Below, in pieces: positions 20,791-34,729 of a stretch of DNA of 64,000 nucleotides. Origin of the DNA: Balanoglossus misakiensis (taxonomy: Eukaryota > Hemichordata); the NCBI GenBank assembly GCA_040954595.2, contig CM082592.2, forward strand, positions 3,906,001-3,970,000, in the 5' to 3' direction. The notes below the pieces were generated by a model. It had not been told where the DNA came from. It was given only the letters and a program-made list of their open reading frames with translations, and did no database searches. Made by a program: the position numbers and the translations under genes. The number at the start of each line of letters is the position of its first letter. Position 1 is the stretch's first letter.

Positions 20791-21501
20791 CTGTTTTGTA
20801 AGGACCCCACGCGGGCAGTGTTTTAAAATGATTCTGTATCTTGGTGAGTTAGGTGAGTTCACTTCGAGAATTCGAGGAGTGCGGTCGTTCCGCTGGTCCA
20901 GCCGGGACTGCAGGCTTGTCCTGTACGTCCACGGCTGGCCTTTCTAAATAAAGTCATCGGCGTTTAAATCTACACTCCGCACGTGTTCCCGTCTCTTCAT
21001 CAACCATCATCACCCTCACCCGAGAACGTGTATTCCCCTCAATTGGGACACATGACATATGCATAAACATAATAAAGTTTCTGAGTATAAGATTTCCGTA
21101 GTACAAAAGAACCCAGTGACATGGTCTGAAGGAAAACCTACCTGGTACTGCCCACACTATCATTCCTTGTGACAGAGTTCACCTGTGGAGCTATTTGAAT
21201 GCCAAATAAAAGCAAAGTGTCGATAGGTGAAGTTGTCTAGAATGTGAAATTTGTACGTCATGGGCTTTGCGAACCCCCAGATCCAAGACTGTTATTTAAA
21301 ACCACAGGGCATTATTTAAAATTCGGTCAATCATCGGATATTTTGTTTTCGACACTTAAACGGGATTGCGGTCAAACAGGCGCAAGCATATTAGATGGAG
21401 TACTTTGACGAGCCATCTTGCATTTCAGCAGAATTCGCCAAACGTACTAGTCTAACGGGACGAATAAGAATAAGAAGAACTTCGTCGAAGGAATACGCAA
21501 T
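20790..21501. other. Sulfotransferase upstream region
   Basis: No gene seen; the promoter is expected here. No clear TATA box was placed. An AATAAA lies at about 20945. Confidence 0.4.
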
Positions 21502-22914
21502 ATGGATATGAGGCACAAGCTGATGTCGACCGAGACGCTGGAAGCTATGAAGACGTTCGATGTAAGGGATGATGACACTTGGTTGATCACGTATCCCAAA
21601 TCAGGTATGGAAATGGGCCTAATGGTGTGGTATGGGGGCGGTACCGCATTGATGATAAAGAACGGTCGCCTAGTAATATTAAACTGGTTTTGTTATCAAT
21701 GCAGAAAATGGGACAAATTCACAAGACAGTTGACGGACCACGAAACTTTCAGGTGTGGCGTCTCCTGAAATAATAGTTTTGTTACATTTCCAACTGCATT
21801 AATAGTATCTACTTAGATATAGGCTATGTGTCTGGTATAGGCACTACACTTGTAAGTCGTAAAAGAAATGTCGGGTATATTGAAATGGTATATTACGCCT
21901 TCTTAGTCTAAATTATCGACGGTTAAAGGTGGATGGTTGCTGGTATGTGCGTGTTTCACTTTGGAAACAATTACCAATGCGTATTACCAATTTTACCGAC
22001 GGCCTTTTAAAAATATTCAATTCTATTGTCTTTCCCCTAGGGACAACGTGGACATCTGAAATCATGAATCGAATCCTGCAAGTCGGAAGAGACGAGTATA
22101 TACCGACTGAGGAATACCTCTATATGTACCCAGAATTCTCATTCCCGGATCGAAAACCGCTCAAAGAGGAATTTGACGGGAAGGCCTCTCCCCGTGTTTT
22201 TGTTACTCACCTACCCGGGGAGTACTTGCCCACCCAGTTATGTGATAAAAAGTCGAAGGCGAAGGTAAAGTTTGAAGGTGTCGTATGCTGTAATCGAACG
22301 AGATTTCATTTGTAGTAATCACGTCACCAACAATGCTTTAACAGACAGTGAACAGGAAAATACACACTTGTTTGACGTATGATTTCTAACTGCGTCGCTC
22401 GTGGATAGATTTTATAAGTTCAAGGTTAATTTGCATAATTGGTTCTTTCCATTATGAGTTCGTTCAACGAGTTCGTGGTGTGTGTTAATCAACAGGACAT
22501 GACTAAAATTGACACTGACTTGAACTTTACGCTTTATTCGTCTTGGTGGGGGTGGTGGTGGCGTTCATTTACCTAATGGAGCAGCTTTGAACAAGCAAAT
22601 GAAACAAAATGACATTCCCTTTCTTTATCGACGTTCAGATCATATACGTACTGCGAAATCCGAAGGACGTCGCGGTTTCTTATTTCTTCCACTATAAAGT
22701 GGATCCCAACTTGCAGACGTATTCGGAATGGTCCGCATTTTATGACGGCTTCATTAAAGGAGAAGGTTTGTTTTAGTGTCGTTCTATTATCGTCTGAATA
22801 TAGCCTTATCGAAATGTTGTGTTGACGTAGTTGAAAATATACACTCAAAAATGTCAGAATATCGGTGCTGGTTTGCAGTGTTATCTTGTTATGTTTAATA
22901 CAAGGGAGCTCGGC

Positions 22915-22965
<51 letters not shown>

Positions 22966-23334
22966 TAACACTGACCAGTATCAGGGAAAAACAGAATAAA
23001 TCAGTAACATCGCCGTTACTAGTATTTCAAACCATCGCCATACTTACATTAGGCATTAACTTCCCACCCCAACACCCCAATCTAATTTGACTTGAGTACA
23101 TCTTTTTCGCAGTGGCATTTGGTAACTGGGCCGATCACGCCATCGACTGGTGGAAGAGGCGCGACCAGGACAATGTTTTATTTCTAACTTACGAGAGAAT
23201 GTCGAAGGTGGGTACTTTCTGAAATCCGGACTAGGCTGTGCCTTTCCAAACTTTTGTTATAAAGAGGTTGGAAGAGATTGTGTACAGGTATTATGCAATA
23301 ACTTCTTCCTAAATCAGAGAGAAGTGACTGCGAT

Positions 23335-23422
<88 letters not shown>

Positions 23423-24230
23423 ACAACAACATCAACAACAACATCAACATATTACTTATTTATTAGCCAAATGTCATTAAAACCCATGTTTGTACCATTT
23501 TATGATGGTTGCATCTCCATAGGACCCCAGAGAAAATGTGAAACGGATAACGACTTTTCTTGGGAAGCAGCTGAGCGAGGATATGATTAGTGAAATCGAA
23601 ATATTATGCAGCTTCGAGAGTATGAAGAAACAAAATGTTCACGAATTCATCGTTAAAAACCTATTTAAATCGGATATGAGTCAGAGTCCATTTGTCAGGA
23701 AAGGTAAGAGAAGCTTTCTTGGAGTCCTGAAGGGTCGTCTGAACTGCTCATGCGCGACTTTTTTTTTGTTCATAAACGCACCATTAGCATTGTTCACACT
23801 CTTTAGGGAGGCTCTGCAACAATACATGTTATATATCAAAGCAAATCTGAAATGTGATAAAAAGTAAAAGTCCATTGTTTGCTATTGCGTATACTGTGTA
23901 ACAAAGTAACAACCACACTGTTTGCATTGGTGTACAGTTAAAATCTGCGCATTGGACGACACCCAACCTTTGACATTTTGAGCTTAACGCTTTTTTGTGT
24001 GCAAACGATCACGGTCTACGGTGCACACAATTTCTGAACCGATGTGGTCTCATAACGCAGATGCCATATTCAATGTGTTGCTGATTTAGTATTCTTCCTG
24101 TTATTGTTTTAAAACAGGGAAAATCGCCAGTTGGAAAGAATTCTTCACTGTGGCACAAAACGAAGAGTTCGATCAGAGAGTGTACCCTCAGTGGATTGGT
24201 GACAGTGACATGGAAGTTGAATTTCAATAA
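21502..24230 (+). CDS. Cytosolic sulfotransferase (SULT family), 6 exons
   Basis: Exons 21502-21604, 22041-22264, 22639-22765, 23113-23207, 23523-23703 and 24118-24230 join in phase to a 280-residue protein, close to the roughly 295 of SULT1. It transfers sulfate from PAPS to small phenols, steroids or amines. Visible motifs: the 5'-phosphosulfate loop TYPKSGTTWTSE across exons 1-2; the catalytic His in FVTHLPGEYLP; the 3'-phosphate motif YVLRNPKDVAVSYFFH at the start of exon 3; and the C-terminal RKG loop, here RKGKIASWKEFFT. The usual pattern is RKGxxGxWK; here Ala replaces that Gly. The end AQNEEFDQRVYPQW is typical. The short N terminus lacks about ten residues of vertebrate SULTs. The gene lies inside the histone inverted repeat, convergent with H4 copy 2. 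Substrate unknown. Confidence 0.95.
22916..22964. repeat. (ACAG)n microsatellite
   Basis: About twelve ACAG units in the sulfotransferase intron between exons 3 and 4. Confidence 0.95.
23336..23450. repeat. (ATC)n then (CAACAA)n microsatellite
   Basis: About 28 ATC units followed by ACAACATCA variants in the sulfotransferase intron between exons 4 and 5. The poly-Ser and poly-Met frames over it are artefacts. Confidence 0.95.
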
Positions 24231-24771
24231 CTTGTCATCTTTATAAAGCCATTTAGCCACTACTGATAGATTTGCAAATAGTCTAATAATATAATGTACT
24301 GTGATTTTCAGTTTTCTACTTTATTAGCCTATGTTTTTTTTAAAAAGAGCCCTGCAATTCTCGTATTCACAAGCAATTTGAAAAAGTGTCAATGTAGTTT
24401 CTTAGAATTCAGTTTGTTTATACGGTGTTTCTTATTATCTTGTAATCTCAAAATAGTTCGGATTGTGTATTATTTTTTGTGGCCTTGAAAGCAAGAAAGA
24501 TCATTACGCATAGGGCCTGGGAGCTACAGCACTGAAAACTGAAGTAAATGATTGAATTCATTTTCCTAGCGTTAGTACATTAATTGACACCCTGCTACGA
24601 TTTGTTACTTCATCGAAATCTGACATTTTAGTGTTTTAGTTATATAACATTGGGAATGCACTGCAGTTGTCTGTCAAATTCGACCTATGAAAGCTGAAAG
24701 AATAAAATTCATCGACAATAATACATGTACAAGTGTTATTCTACGGTAGTTCTCTTTTTGGAGGATGTGGT

Positions 24772-24787
24772 GGCCCTGAAAAGGGCC
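24772..24787 (-). terminator. Histone mRNA 3' stem-loop (H4 copy 2)
   Basis: Minus-strand GGCCCTTTTCAGGGCC with ACCACA and CAAAAAGAGAA following, about 31 bases past the H4 stop. Confidence 0.95.
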
Positions 24788-24818
24788 GTTTTGTTTGGGT
24801 CCAGAAAAGGACGGTGCC

Positions 24819-25181
<363 letters not shown>

Positions 25182-25788
25182 TCACACCCAATATATAGCC
25201 GCATTACGAACGGGTAAGCGAACACTGCGAAACAGTTACATATGTATACAGTTTGTGGTAATTTGCAAAACAATGCATCTTCAAATGTACTAGTACCACA
25301 TTTACATTGGGCGATTATAGAATTTGGAGTACCCAATCAGAACACGTTGCCAGCGAAATCCCACGCTTCATACAATACTCGTGGTGGAGTGTGTGGGTGA
25401 CTATGATATACTAGTATCTTGGACGAGCGAAAGAGCGTGCCTCCAGCCAATAATTATAGAATGCCAAAAAAGTTTGTGGAATGTAAAAAATAATCCGATA
25501 TGTATACATTTCTGACTGGTAAGAATCCTTTTGATATCAAAGTACTGGTTAGAACGATTCATTATCCAAAGTATGTTTTCAGATTCATTCATGTATATTA
25601 TTAAATACACTGTAAATCACCGCTTTCATTTCCTGTGCTCTGGTAAAGGAAATAAAAATGGCGCGCCCGAAATCTTGCAGAAATTCTATGCCGCCGGTAT
25701 TTTCTATCTATATTGAAAAGTCTTGTTACGAATACGGCGCTCGTTCTACTGTCCATGGTTCTACCCACATTTGCCAGTGCGCCACATA

Positions 25789-26933
25789 AGTGCCTTTCTC
25801 ACGTGCCGTCAACGCCGCCCCAGCGGCGGTGCTAGGGCGGCGTTAATTTGTAAGTGCCACGTGTGAAAAGGTGAGAGCAGCCCTGCGCCGCTCTTTTTTT
25901 GTGACGGTGTTGAGGGGTGGGACCTGGGTCGGGGCGCCGCACTAAACAGCGATTCAAATCACGTGTGAACAGAAACACCGCACTAAACGCCGATCTAAAC
26001 GCACTCTGCCGACGCGGTTTGAGGGGATACAAGTGGCAGTTTCTAATGAGCTTGCATGTAAAATTACCCCTCTGAAAAGAGCGATGTTTAGCACCTTGCT
26101 TAGTCAACGGTCAATTTGCCTTGTTGCTGATGGTCATCAGTAAAATGAGGAGCCCCAAAACCTACAGGCAAAGCCTTGAGGTAGTCGGAACTTACTGCAG
26201 CTGGGGCTCTGCTGAAAAAATTGAGACGCCCAGTGGAAGTGGTAGTGAAACTTGTATCAAAGTTCATGGTGATAATTGCTAGGCAACTAGGTCTTGCCAT
26301 TGTCTGGCTAAAAATACATCCCTGTGCGTGAATAAATTAAAAACGTCTTTGTCCCAAGGGACCAACTCAAAGCGTTCCCACATCCTGGTATGCTTTTACT
26401 ACTAGCATGGAGTCATGCTACTAGTATATTACGCACTGGTTTCAAAGCTGTAAGACTCACAGGCGGTACCGTAGAAGCGCTTATACTTATAGGATGACTG
26501 TACAAAAACTGGAAAAGTGTGGATTTTCTCGGATCTTCCATTTATTTGATGTGGAACAACAAATGGGACAAGTGGCGAAATGTGTCCTTGATTTTCAATC
26601 GCACCATGAAGCCTATTTGAACCTAATTTGCATAAATGTCCGAGGGGGTCGTTCTGGCACTTTGACTCATTTTTACCCCCATTGTTTCATCTTTTTGTAA
26701 AGAATAATTATTTTTTCCTGGTCGAACCGAAGGATAGATTACGGTATACGCTGTTTGGGTATAAGTCCAGAGCTACATATACAGTAAACACATCACTGAA
26801 TCCGCCATTGTGACCTTTAGCCACTCTGCTGTGGACGCATTGAGTGCGGTGATCCCGTCCCTTTTATACACATGTGAATGCAAAACTATTTGAGTCGCTG
26901 ATAAGAAATGTTTGCCAACTTTTATAATCCCGA
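25789..26933. other. Spacer between duplicated segments, no firm gene
   Basis: About 25800-26100 is GC-rich with repeated GCACTAAAC/GCGATC-type blocks and looks repeat-derived. A 66-codon minus-strand frame at 26100-26300 has even codon use but no recognised family and no splice or processing context, so it is not called a gene. Confidence 0.4.
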
Positions 26934-27225
26934 AAGGAAAGGTAAGAGAAGCTTTCTTGGAGTCCTGAAGGGTCGTCTGAACTGCTCATGCGCGACTTTT
27001 TTTTTGTTCATAAACGCACCATTAGCATTGTTCACACTCTTTAGGGAGGCTCTGCAACAATACATGTTATATATCAAAGCAAATCTGAAATGTGATAAAA
27101 AGTAAAAGTCCATTGTTTGCTATTGCGTATACTGTGTAACAAAGTAACAACCACACTGTTTGCATTGGTGTACAGTTAAAATCTGCGCATTGGACGACAC
27201 CCAACCTTTGACATTTTGAGCTTAA

Positions 27226-27843
27226 AGGGGAAATCCGCTGTAGCTGATTTCTACATAATTTGGTAGCTTTGATGTCTCTCTTTCAGAAAAAAACATATTC
27301 GCCATGTATAGGTCGCGCGATTTTTTACAAAATCTAGGGAAAGTTGGCAGAATTTCCAATATGGCGTTTACTGTAATTTGAATCATGGGAAAAAAGCGCC
27401 AGGACCAACTTCCGCCCACCTTGGTGTGGGTGATACCATTTTCCGATTGGTGTCACTGTGTCACAAGCTAAGCGTATTTGCATATTTTTCATGGGTTATA
27501 GCTCATGAAAACTGTCAATAGATGACAAATTTTCGACTTTGCTGATGATTGTTTATCAACTGATGCAAAGAACAAACAATAGCTATGAAAATACGCCTAG
27601 TCTGTCGCCCAGTGACACCAATCGGAGAATGGTATCACCCACACCATGGTGGGCGGAAGTTGCTCCTGGCGCTTTTTTTCCCATGATTCAAATTACAGTA
27701 AACGCCATATTGGAAATTCTGCCAACTTTCCCTAGATTTTGTAAAAAATCGCGCGACCTATACATGGCGAATATGTTTTTTTCTGAAAGAGAGACATCAA
27801 AGCTACCAAATTATGTAGAAATCAGCTACAGCGGATTTCCCCT
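27226..27843. mobile_element. 618 bp foldback element at a TTAA site
   Basis: Termini AGGGGAAATCCGCTGTAGC and GCTACAGCGGATTTCCCCT are the outer ends of arms of about 235-275 bp that pair almost throughout. The flanks are TTAA (27222-27225) and TTCA (27844-27847). Copy A has the uninterrupted site GAGCTTAACGC at about 23981-23991, which gives a true empty site. A TTAA duplication fits piggyBac-type or other TTAA-targeting elements. There is no transposase. Confidence 0.88.
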
Positions 27844-27977
27844 TTCACGCTTTTTTGTGTGCAAACGATCACGGTCTACGGTGCACACAATTTCTGAACC
27901 GATGTGGTCTCATAACGCAGATGCCATATTCAATGTGTTGCTGATTTAGTATTGTTCCCGTTTTTTTTTTAAAACAG

Positions 27978-28090
27978 GGAAAATCGCCAGCTGGAAAGAA
28001 TTCTTCACTGTGGCACAAAACGAAGAGTTCGATCAGAGAGTGTACCCTCAGTGGATTGGTGACAGTGACATGGAAGTTGAATTTCAATAA
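27978..28090 (+). pseudogene. Orphan duplicate of sulfotransferase exon 6
   Basis: The acceptor and 113 bp are almost identical to SULT exon 6 (24118-24230), including the stop codon. The change GTTGG to GCTGG at the SW codon boundary is silent at the Ser codon. There are no upstream SULT exons in this copy, so it is either a dead fragment or an alternative terminal exon reachable by splicing from exon 5 about 4.3 kb upstream. Confidence 0.85.
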
Positions 28091-28632
28091 CTTGTCATCT
28101 TTATAAAGCCATTTAGCCACTACTGATAGATTTGCAAATATTCTGATAATATAATGTACTGTGATTTTCAGTGTTCTACTTTATTAGCCTATGTTTTTTT
28201 TAAAAAGAGCCCTGCAATTCTCGTATTCACAAGCAATTTGAAAAAGTGTCAATGTAGTTTCTTAGAATTCAGTTTGTTTATACGGTGTTTCTTATTATCT
28301 TGTAATCTCAAAATAGTTCGGATTGTGTATTATTTTTTGTGGCCTTGGAAAAGCAAGAAAGATCATTACGCATAGGGCCTGGGAGCTACAGCACTGAAAA
28401 CTGAAGTAAATGATTGAATTCATTTTCCTAGCGTTAGTACATTAATTGACACCCTGCTACGATTTGTTACTTCATCGAAATCTGACCTTTTAGTGTTTTA
28501 GTTATATAACATTGGGAATGCACTCAATTGTCTGTCAAATTCGACCTATGAAAGCTGAAAGAATAAAATTCATCGACAATAATACATGTACAAGTGTTAT
28601 TCTACGGTAGTTCTCTTTTTGGAGGATGTGGT

Positions 28633-28648
28633 GGCCCTGAAAAGGGCC
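28633..28648 (-). terminator. Histone mRNA 3' stem-loop (H4 copy 3)
   Basis: Minus-strand GGCCCTTTTCAGGGCC, ACCACA and CAAAAAGAGAA in the standard positions. Confidence 0.95.
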
Positions 28649-28679
28649 GTTTTGTTTGGGTCCAGAAAAGGACGGTGCC

Positions 28680-29060
<381 letters not shown>

Positions 29061-30464
29061 TTACGAACGGGTAAGCGAGCATCGTGAAACATTTACATAT
29101 CTATACAGTTTGTGGTAATTTGCAAATCAATGCATCTTCATATGTACTTGTACCACATTTACATTGGGCGTTATAGAATTTGGAGTACCCAATCAGAACA
29201 CGTTGCCAGCGAAATCCACGCCTCATATAATACTCACGATGGAGTGTGTGGGGGTGACGATGATATGCGAGTATCTTGGACGAGCGAAAGAGCGTGCCTC
29301 CAGCCAATAATTATAGAATGTCAAAAAAGTTTGCGGAATGTAAAAAATAATCCGATATGTATACATTTCTGACTGATGAGAATCCTTTTGATATCAAAGT
29401 AATGATTAGAACGTTTCATCGTATATTTTCAAATTCGTTCATGTATATAATTCAATAAACTGTAAATCACCGCTTTCATTTCCTGTGCTCTGGCAATGGA
29501 AATAAAAATGGAGCGCCCGAAATCTTGCAGAAATTCTAGGCCACCGGTACTTTCTATCTACATTTGTATATTGAACAGTCTTGTTACGAATGCACACATT
29601 TGCCAGTGCGCCACATAGATTATTCACTTCTGGTAACCAGGGGAGTGGCCTAAGATTAGGCGGTTTGTCTATCAACAGTAGTTTGCATGAGCAGTCATCA
29701 TTTTCTGCGAGTGTTAATTCCGATAATCGAACTTTCCTGCAAAGCCATCAGTGGTGGACTGTCAGCCATTGTCATTCAGTGACACTCCTGATAGTGTTAA
29801 TTAGGCTTTCGACCTCCCTTGGTGAAAGCATTGAGTGCGTGAATGACTTCAGCCACAGCAGACGCGTGAGAATTCTCCACTATAAAGCGCTTATTGGGAG
29901 TGTGGGAGACTGTATGCACATACATCATATTGGAACAATGAACATAAGCTCGCACGTGTATCACTATTAGATTTCGTAAATGTAGAAATATATCTGCAAA
30001 TTCATGAGTGTGCTGCATGAATCCGTCGTGACAATTGTCATGTGCAACTGAAATCACGTGATATGAAATAGAGAAAAGGAACTAACCTATGTTAACAATG
30101 AATTTCGCCATTTTCAATCTACCAATGAATAATGTGTATAGTTGTGATTTATTATTCCAACATGAGCAAATATTCATTAGCACTGTGAATTCAAAATTCG
30201 CCCGCCACAATTTCTAGATGTTAATGGCTGCGTGGCGATGCATGGGTGGCAATGGCATCGAGGAAAATGAATGACGCAATTCCTAAACAGTTGTCACTTT
30301 ATTTAAATAACAGACCCCCCACACAGTCCAAAATACGCTTTTTGTATGAAGAGGGGGATCCTTCTCGAAATTTCTTAATTTTAATTTCATTTTTTTTAAA
30401 TTGGCCATTGAAAAAGCAAATGGGGATTGAAGATATCGGTAGTTCTCTTTTTGAAGGATGTGGT

Positions 30465-30480
30465 GGCCCTGAAAAGGGCC
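30465..30480 (-). terminator. Histone mRNA 3' stem-loop (H2B copy 2)
   Basis: Minus-strand GGCCCTTTTCAGGGCC with ACCACATCC and an AAAAAGAGAA element after it. Confidence 0.95.
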
Positions 30481-30509
30481 GTTTTGCTTGTGTATGCTGA
30501 GCATACGAT

Positions 30510-30875
30510 TTACTTAGAGCTGGTGTATTTAGTGACGGCTTTGGTGCCCTCACTGACGGCGTGCTTGGCAAGTTCACCGGGCAGCAAGAGACGGACACCG
30601 GTCTGGATCTCTCTGCTGGTGATGGTGGAACGCTTGTTGTATTGGGCCAAGCGGGAGGCTTCAGCGGCGATACGCTCGAAGATGTCGTTGACGAAGCTGT
30701 TCATGATTGACATGGCTTTGGAGGAGACACCAGTGTCGGGGTGGACCTGTTTCAGGACCTTGTAGATGTAGATACCATAACTTTCCTTCCTGCGTCTCTT
30801 TCTCTTTTTGTCACCGGTACGTGTGGCCTTTGGCTGACCGGCTTTCTTCGCTGCTTTACCGCTTGATTTCGGCAT
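30510..30875 (-). CDS. H2B: Histone H2B, copy 2
   Basis: Intronless 121-residue H2B, identical in protein to copy 1, including the unusual Gly in [10 protein letters not shown]. The start at 30875 is the standard MPKSSGK; the upstream in-frame ATG at 30926 lies in the 5' leader. It is divergent to H2A copy 2, with 323 bp between start codons. Confidence 0.98.
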   Translation of the reverse strand: MPKSSGKAAKKAGQPKATRTGDKKRKRRRKESYGIYIYKVLKQVHPDTGVSSKAMSIMNSFVNDIFERIAAEASRLAQYNKRSTITSREIQTGVRLLLPGELAKHAVSEGTKAVTKYTSSK

Positions 30876-31576
<701 letters not shown>

Positions 31577-31605
31577 TTCGTATGCCCAGCATACATATAC
31601 AAAAC

Positions 31606-31621
31606 GGCCCTTTTCAGGGCC
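31606..31621 (+). terminator. Histone mRNA 3' stem-loop (H2A copy 2)
   Basis: GGCCCTTTTCAGGGCC, then ACCACATCC and CAAAAAGAGAA, 29 bases past the H2A stop. Confidence 0.95.
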
Positions 31622-31684
31622 ACCACATCCTCCAAAAAGAGAACTACCGTAACACCTTTATTCTATTTTTTTCTATTATAAATG

Positions 31685-33974
31685 CATGGGGCTACCATGA
31701 TAAATGTTAACAATGTTCGACTCAAAACAGTCAATGCAAGAAAACACGATTTTGAAGGCATAAAAACACTATTATGCATGTGCATGGCATTGGCTGATCA
31801 TGTACAGTCTTTTTGAAACCTAAAACAACAAGATGGATGTCATATTGTAGTTTGCCCACGGTCCACTTTTCTGTTGTAATATGCGTTTATTTGGTTTTGT
31901 AATAAATTACCAAAGTGTCGCGGATATTTTACTTCAACTAGTTGAACCACTGTGGTTGAACCCTCATCAATTCACCTTGTATACATTTGCAATGTTTGAA
32001 AAAATACATTATGTAGTGTTACGTTTGCTGTTGTTTTGTGACCAGGTGTGTTTTCGCTTACTTTCGTAATTTGAATATTTGCGTGACCAGGTGTGATGCA
32101 TTCATTATTTTCCCCATATAAAAAGCCCACACGTCGTGTTGCGGCGTAGCTACTAATTTGGACTTGCCCGTGTGAGCGGTTCTGTTCCTCGCGGGCTTGG
32201 AAGATGTGCCTTATAGATGTGCTACCTCATGGGGAATTCGTCCGAAAGCCGTGCCGTCTACCGGGGAATTGTGCCAGAACGCTACTCGGACTGAACGTCG
32301 CTGTTGGGACTGCCGTGGTGCTGGTCGCGTTCGCTGTGCGCTACGGAAGCTTGGACTTTAGTTTTTCATTTGCCACACCTGGTCACATTTAAGGTAGTCA
32401 TTTATTTTACTGTGTTTTTTTCTCAGTGTACATTCATTTTATATGTACCAATGTTTAGTTGTAGTAATTTAAAGTTTCCATAAGCAAGGAAATAACGTGT
32501 GTGGTGTGCCTATTGTTGACCGTCTTTGTTGCGTGCTGCGCTGATTGGTTCATCAAAGCGAGCCATTCAGTAAGTCTATTTGCTCACTGCCCTGTTTCGG
32601 GACTGAACGGCCAGCGTGTCGTAACAGTAGTTCCTATTGCTATTTCACAGCCGCAGGGGAGTGCAATAAAGCATGCAGCAAGATAGATTTACCAGAATGC
32701 CATGCACGATACCTGTTTTGTTACTTTTTATCGTCTGCTTCTGACACGTGTAAATTATAACTATAAGATATCCAGCTTCCCGCCCGCACTGCCTAGACCC
32801 ATTTGGGATGGGGTTTCACTAAAAATCCTCGTAGTGTTTATAAAACATTCTTTATTCCATTCATATGTTTGTTCCAAAACAAAATACATCGTTAAAAAAG
32901 TTCGGCATGAAACTTTCCGCTAAATAATAGGCTCATCTACACTAGACCATACATAAAGCATACACGCAGTATACAAACTTAGTGCGCCCTCAACGGCAAA
33001 TATATACACAAATAGGAGATTTCTTGAGCTGCCAAAAAATATGAATATTGACATGAAAAAAAAGTATTTAACATTCGTCAAAGCACAATAAAGTCAAATA
33101 TCAACAAACATATACTTATGTGTTGAAAAACAGTTCTTTAAAAAGTTATCACGAACAGGAAATATACAGACATTTGACCTGGTTCAATAAATTCCCAACA
33201 AAAGCACTGTAACCCCCACATGACTTAATTACAATACCACGCATAACATTTGAAAATACATGTACAATAGGCATGTATAGCCTATTGGCATAAATGGCCA
33301 ACTGCACACACGTAAACAAATCTGACATGAAAAACTAATACATGCATTAATATCACAAAACTGCAGACTGGCCCAGGGGGATTACCTCAATAGCCAAATA
33401 ATTGCAATATTTCAGGCTGACCAACATCAACTTGTAAAATCCCCATCTCAAAAAATCACACACAATGACCCAAAGGAGAAAAAAGTCAGAATACAAGTTT
33501 TCTGTAACACAAAATCCTGAGAAAGATCTGTTTTCATGTCCACAGATCTATAAACTCATACACAAAGGTAACTGTGTTTTGTAGACTGGCACAATTTTTA
33601 ATTTGAGCTTGTGATAAAAAAGAAATACTGGAAGAATGTCCTAAAACAAAGTTTTAGATTCAAACTGTCAACATACTCAAATTTCGCTAGTTTCAGTTTG
33701 AAAATATGAAACATGAATATTGCATTGTTGACTTGTGTAATAGGAACAATTATAATATACCTCATGCTAATACTGTGCCGTGATAGGAAAATAGAATCGA
33801 CTATGAACCGCTAGGGAAATAGCAGAAAAAATATAAACCGGTCACGTGACCAACGTGGTCACGTCAATCAGCGTCGCGTCGTCTGACACAATTGCCACCT
33901 CTGAAGATGTCTTCTGCCAGCCTCAAGAGAAAATTGCAAGATTTTCCCAGCTGTTAGCATGAGGTTTATTATAA
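31685..33974. other. Intergenic between histones and the GGT gene
   Basis: No gene recognised. A 14-bp perfect inverted repeat, TGTGACCAGGTGTG (32037-32050) and CACACCTGGTCACA (32374-32387), brackets about 350 bp that includes CCATATAAAAAG at about 32113. It may be a small element or solo LTR, but this is unproven. A minus-strand AATAAA at about 33964-33969 could serve the GGT gene. Confidence 0.4.
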
Positions 33975-34165
33975 AACACCTATAGCCTGGCCTATATTCG
34001 GGCCATAGCAGCCGTTTTTACCCCCTCGTGACTGTGAGTTACCAGAATCATATGCTATTTCCCTCGGGCTGCGGCCTCGGGAAATAGCATATGACTCTGG
34101 TAACTCACAGCCCCTCGGGTGTAATAAACGGCCGCTATGGCCCTCATGGCCAGGCAATAGGTGTT
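33975..34165. mobile_element. Near-perfect 191 bp foldback MITE
   Basis: Outer ends AACACCTATAGCCTGGCC and GGCCAGGCAATAGGTGTT pair. The inner part GAATCATATGCTATTTCCC pairs with its complement around a CTCGGGCTGCGGCCTCG loop. No coding capacity. Confidence 0.8.
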
Positions 34166-34451
34166 CAAAAGCGCACCCAAAGTTGAGTCGCAGAGAACTA
34201 CCATGAAAAAATGAAAAATCCACTTTTCTTGGAAAAGTATAGAAAACAAGATTCACTCTCCTTTGCATTGACGACATGAAAGTGAAAAATTTCATTAATT
34301 TCAAGCAAACAGCAAAACCAACCTGGTTGCATATATCTAAACAAACCCTGATATCTGTAAAAATGTTTTAATATTCGAGTTCCTTGAGGCAGTTCTTTTT
34401 GTCATTTTTACCCCGTTGTAAAATAATTTGCATCTTTGCAATAAAAAAATA

Positions 34452-34710
34452 TGAAAGTTCCATTTACTGCTTCTGTAAAAAACTTTCCGAAACGGCAGTT
34501 CCATTTACTGCTTTCACCCATCTGTAAAAAAAACTTTCTGAAATGGCAGTTCCATTTACTGCTTTCACCCATCTGTAAAAACTTTCTGAACTGGCAGTTC
34601 CATTTACTGCTTTCACCCATCTGTAAAAACTTTCTGAAGTGGCAGTTCCATCTACTGCTTTCACCCATCCGTAAAAACTTTCTGAAGTGGCAGTTCCATT
34701 TACCGTTGAC
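34452..34710. repeat. 48-bp tandem repeat beside the GGT stop codon
   Basis: About five units of 45-51 bp with CAGTTCCATTTACTGCTTTC and CACCCATCTGTAAAAACTTT. They begin 20 bases beyond the GGT stop, so they probably lie in the 3' UTR. A unit close to 48 bp keeps long frames open on both strands, which explains the apparent ORFs. Confidence 0.9.
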
Positions 34711-34729
34711 ACCCTTAATGCTGAGATCC

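Noticed and set aside
23150-23590. 146-codon frame with a poly-Ser run
   Set aside because: It reads through sulfotransferase exon 4 out of frame, an intron and the ATC microsatellite.
26100-26300. 66-codon minus-strand frame with even codon use
   Set aside because: No family recognised, no splice partner or processing signal; kept only as a note in the spacer entry.
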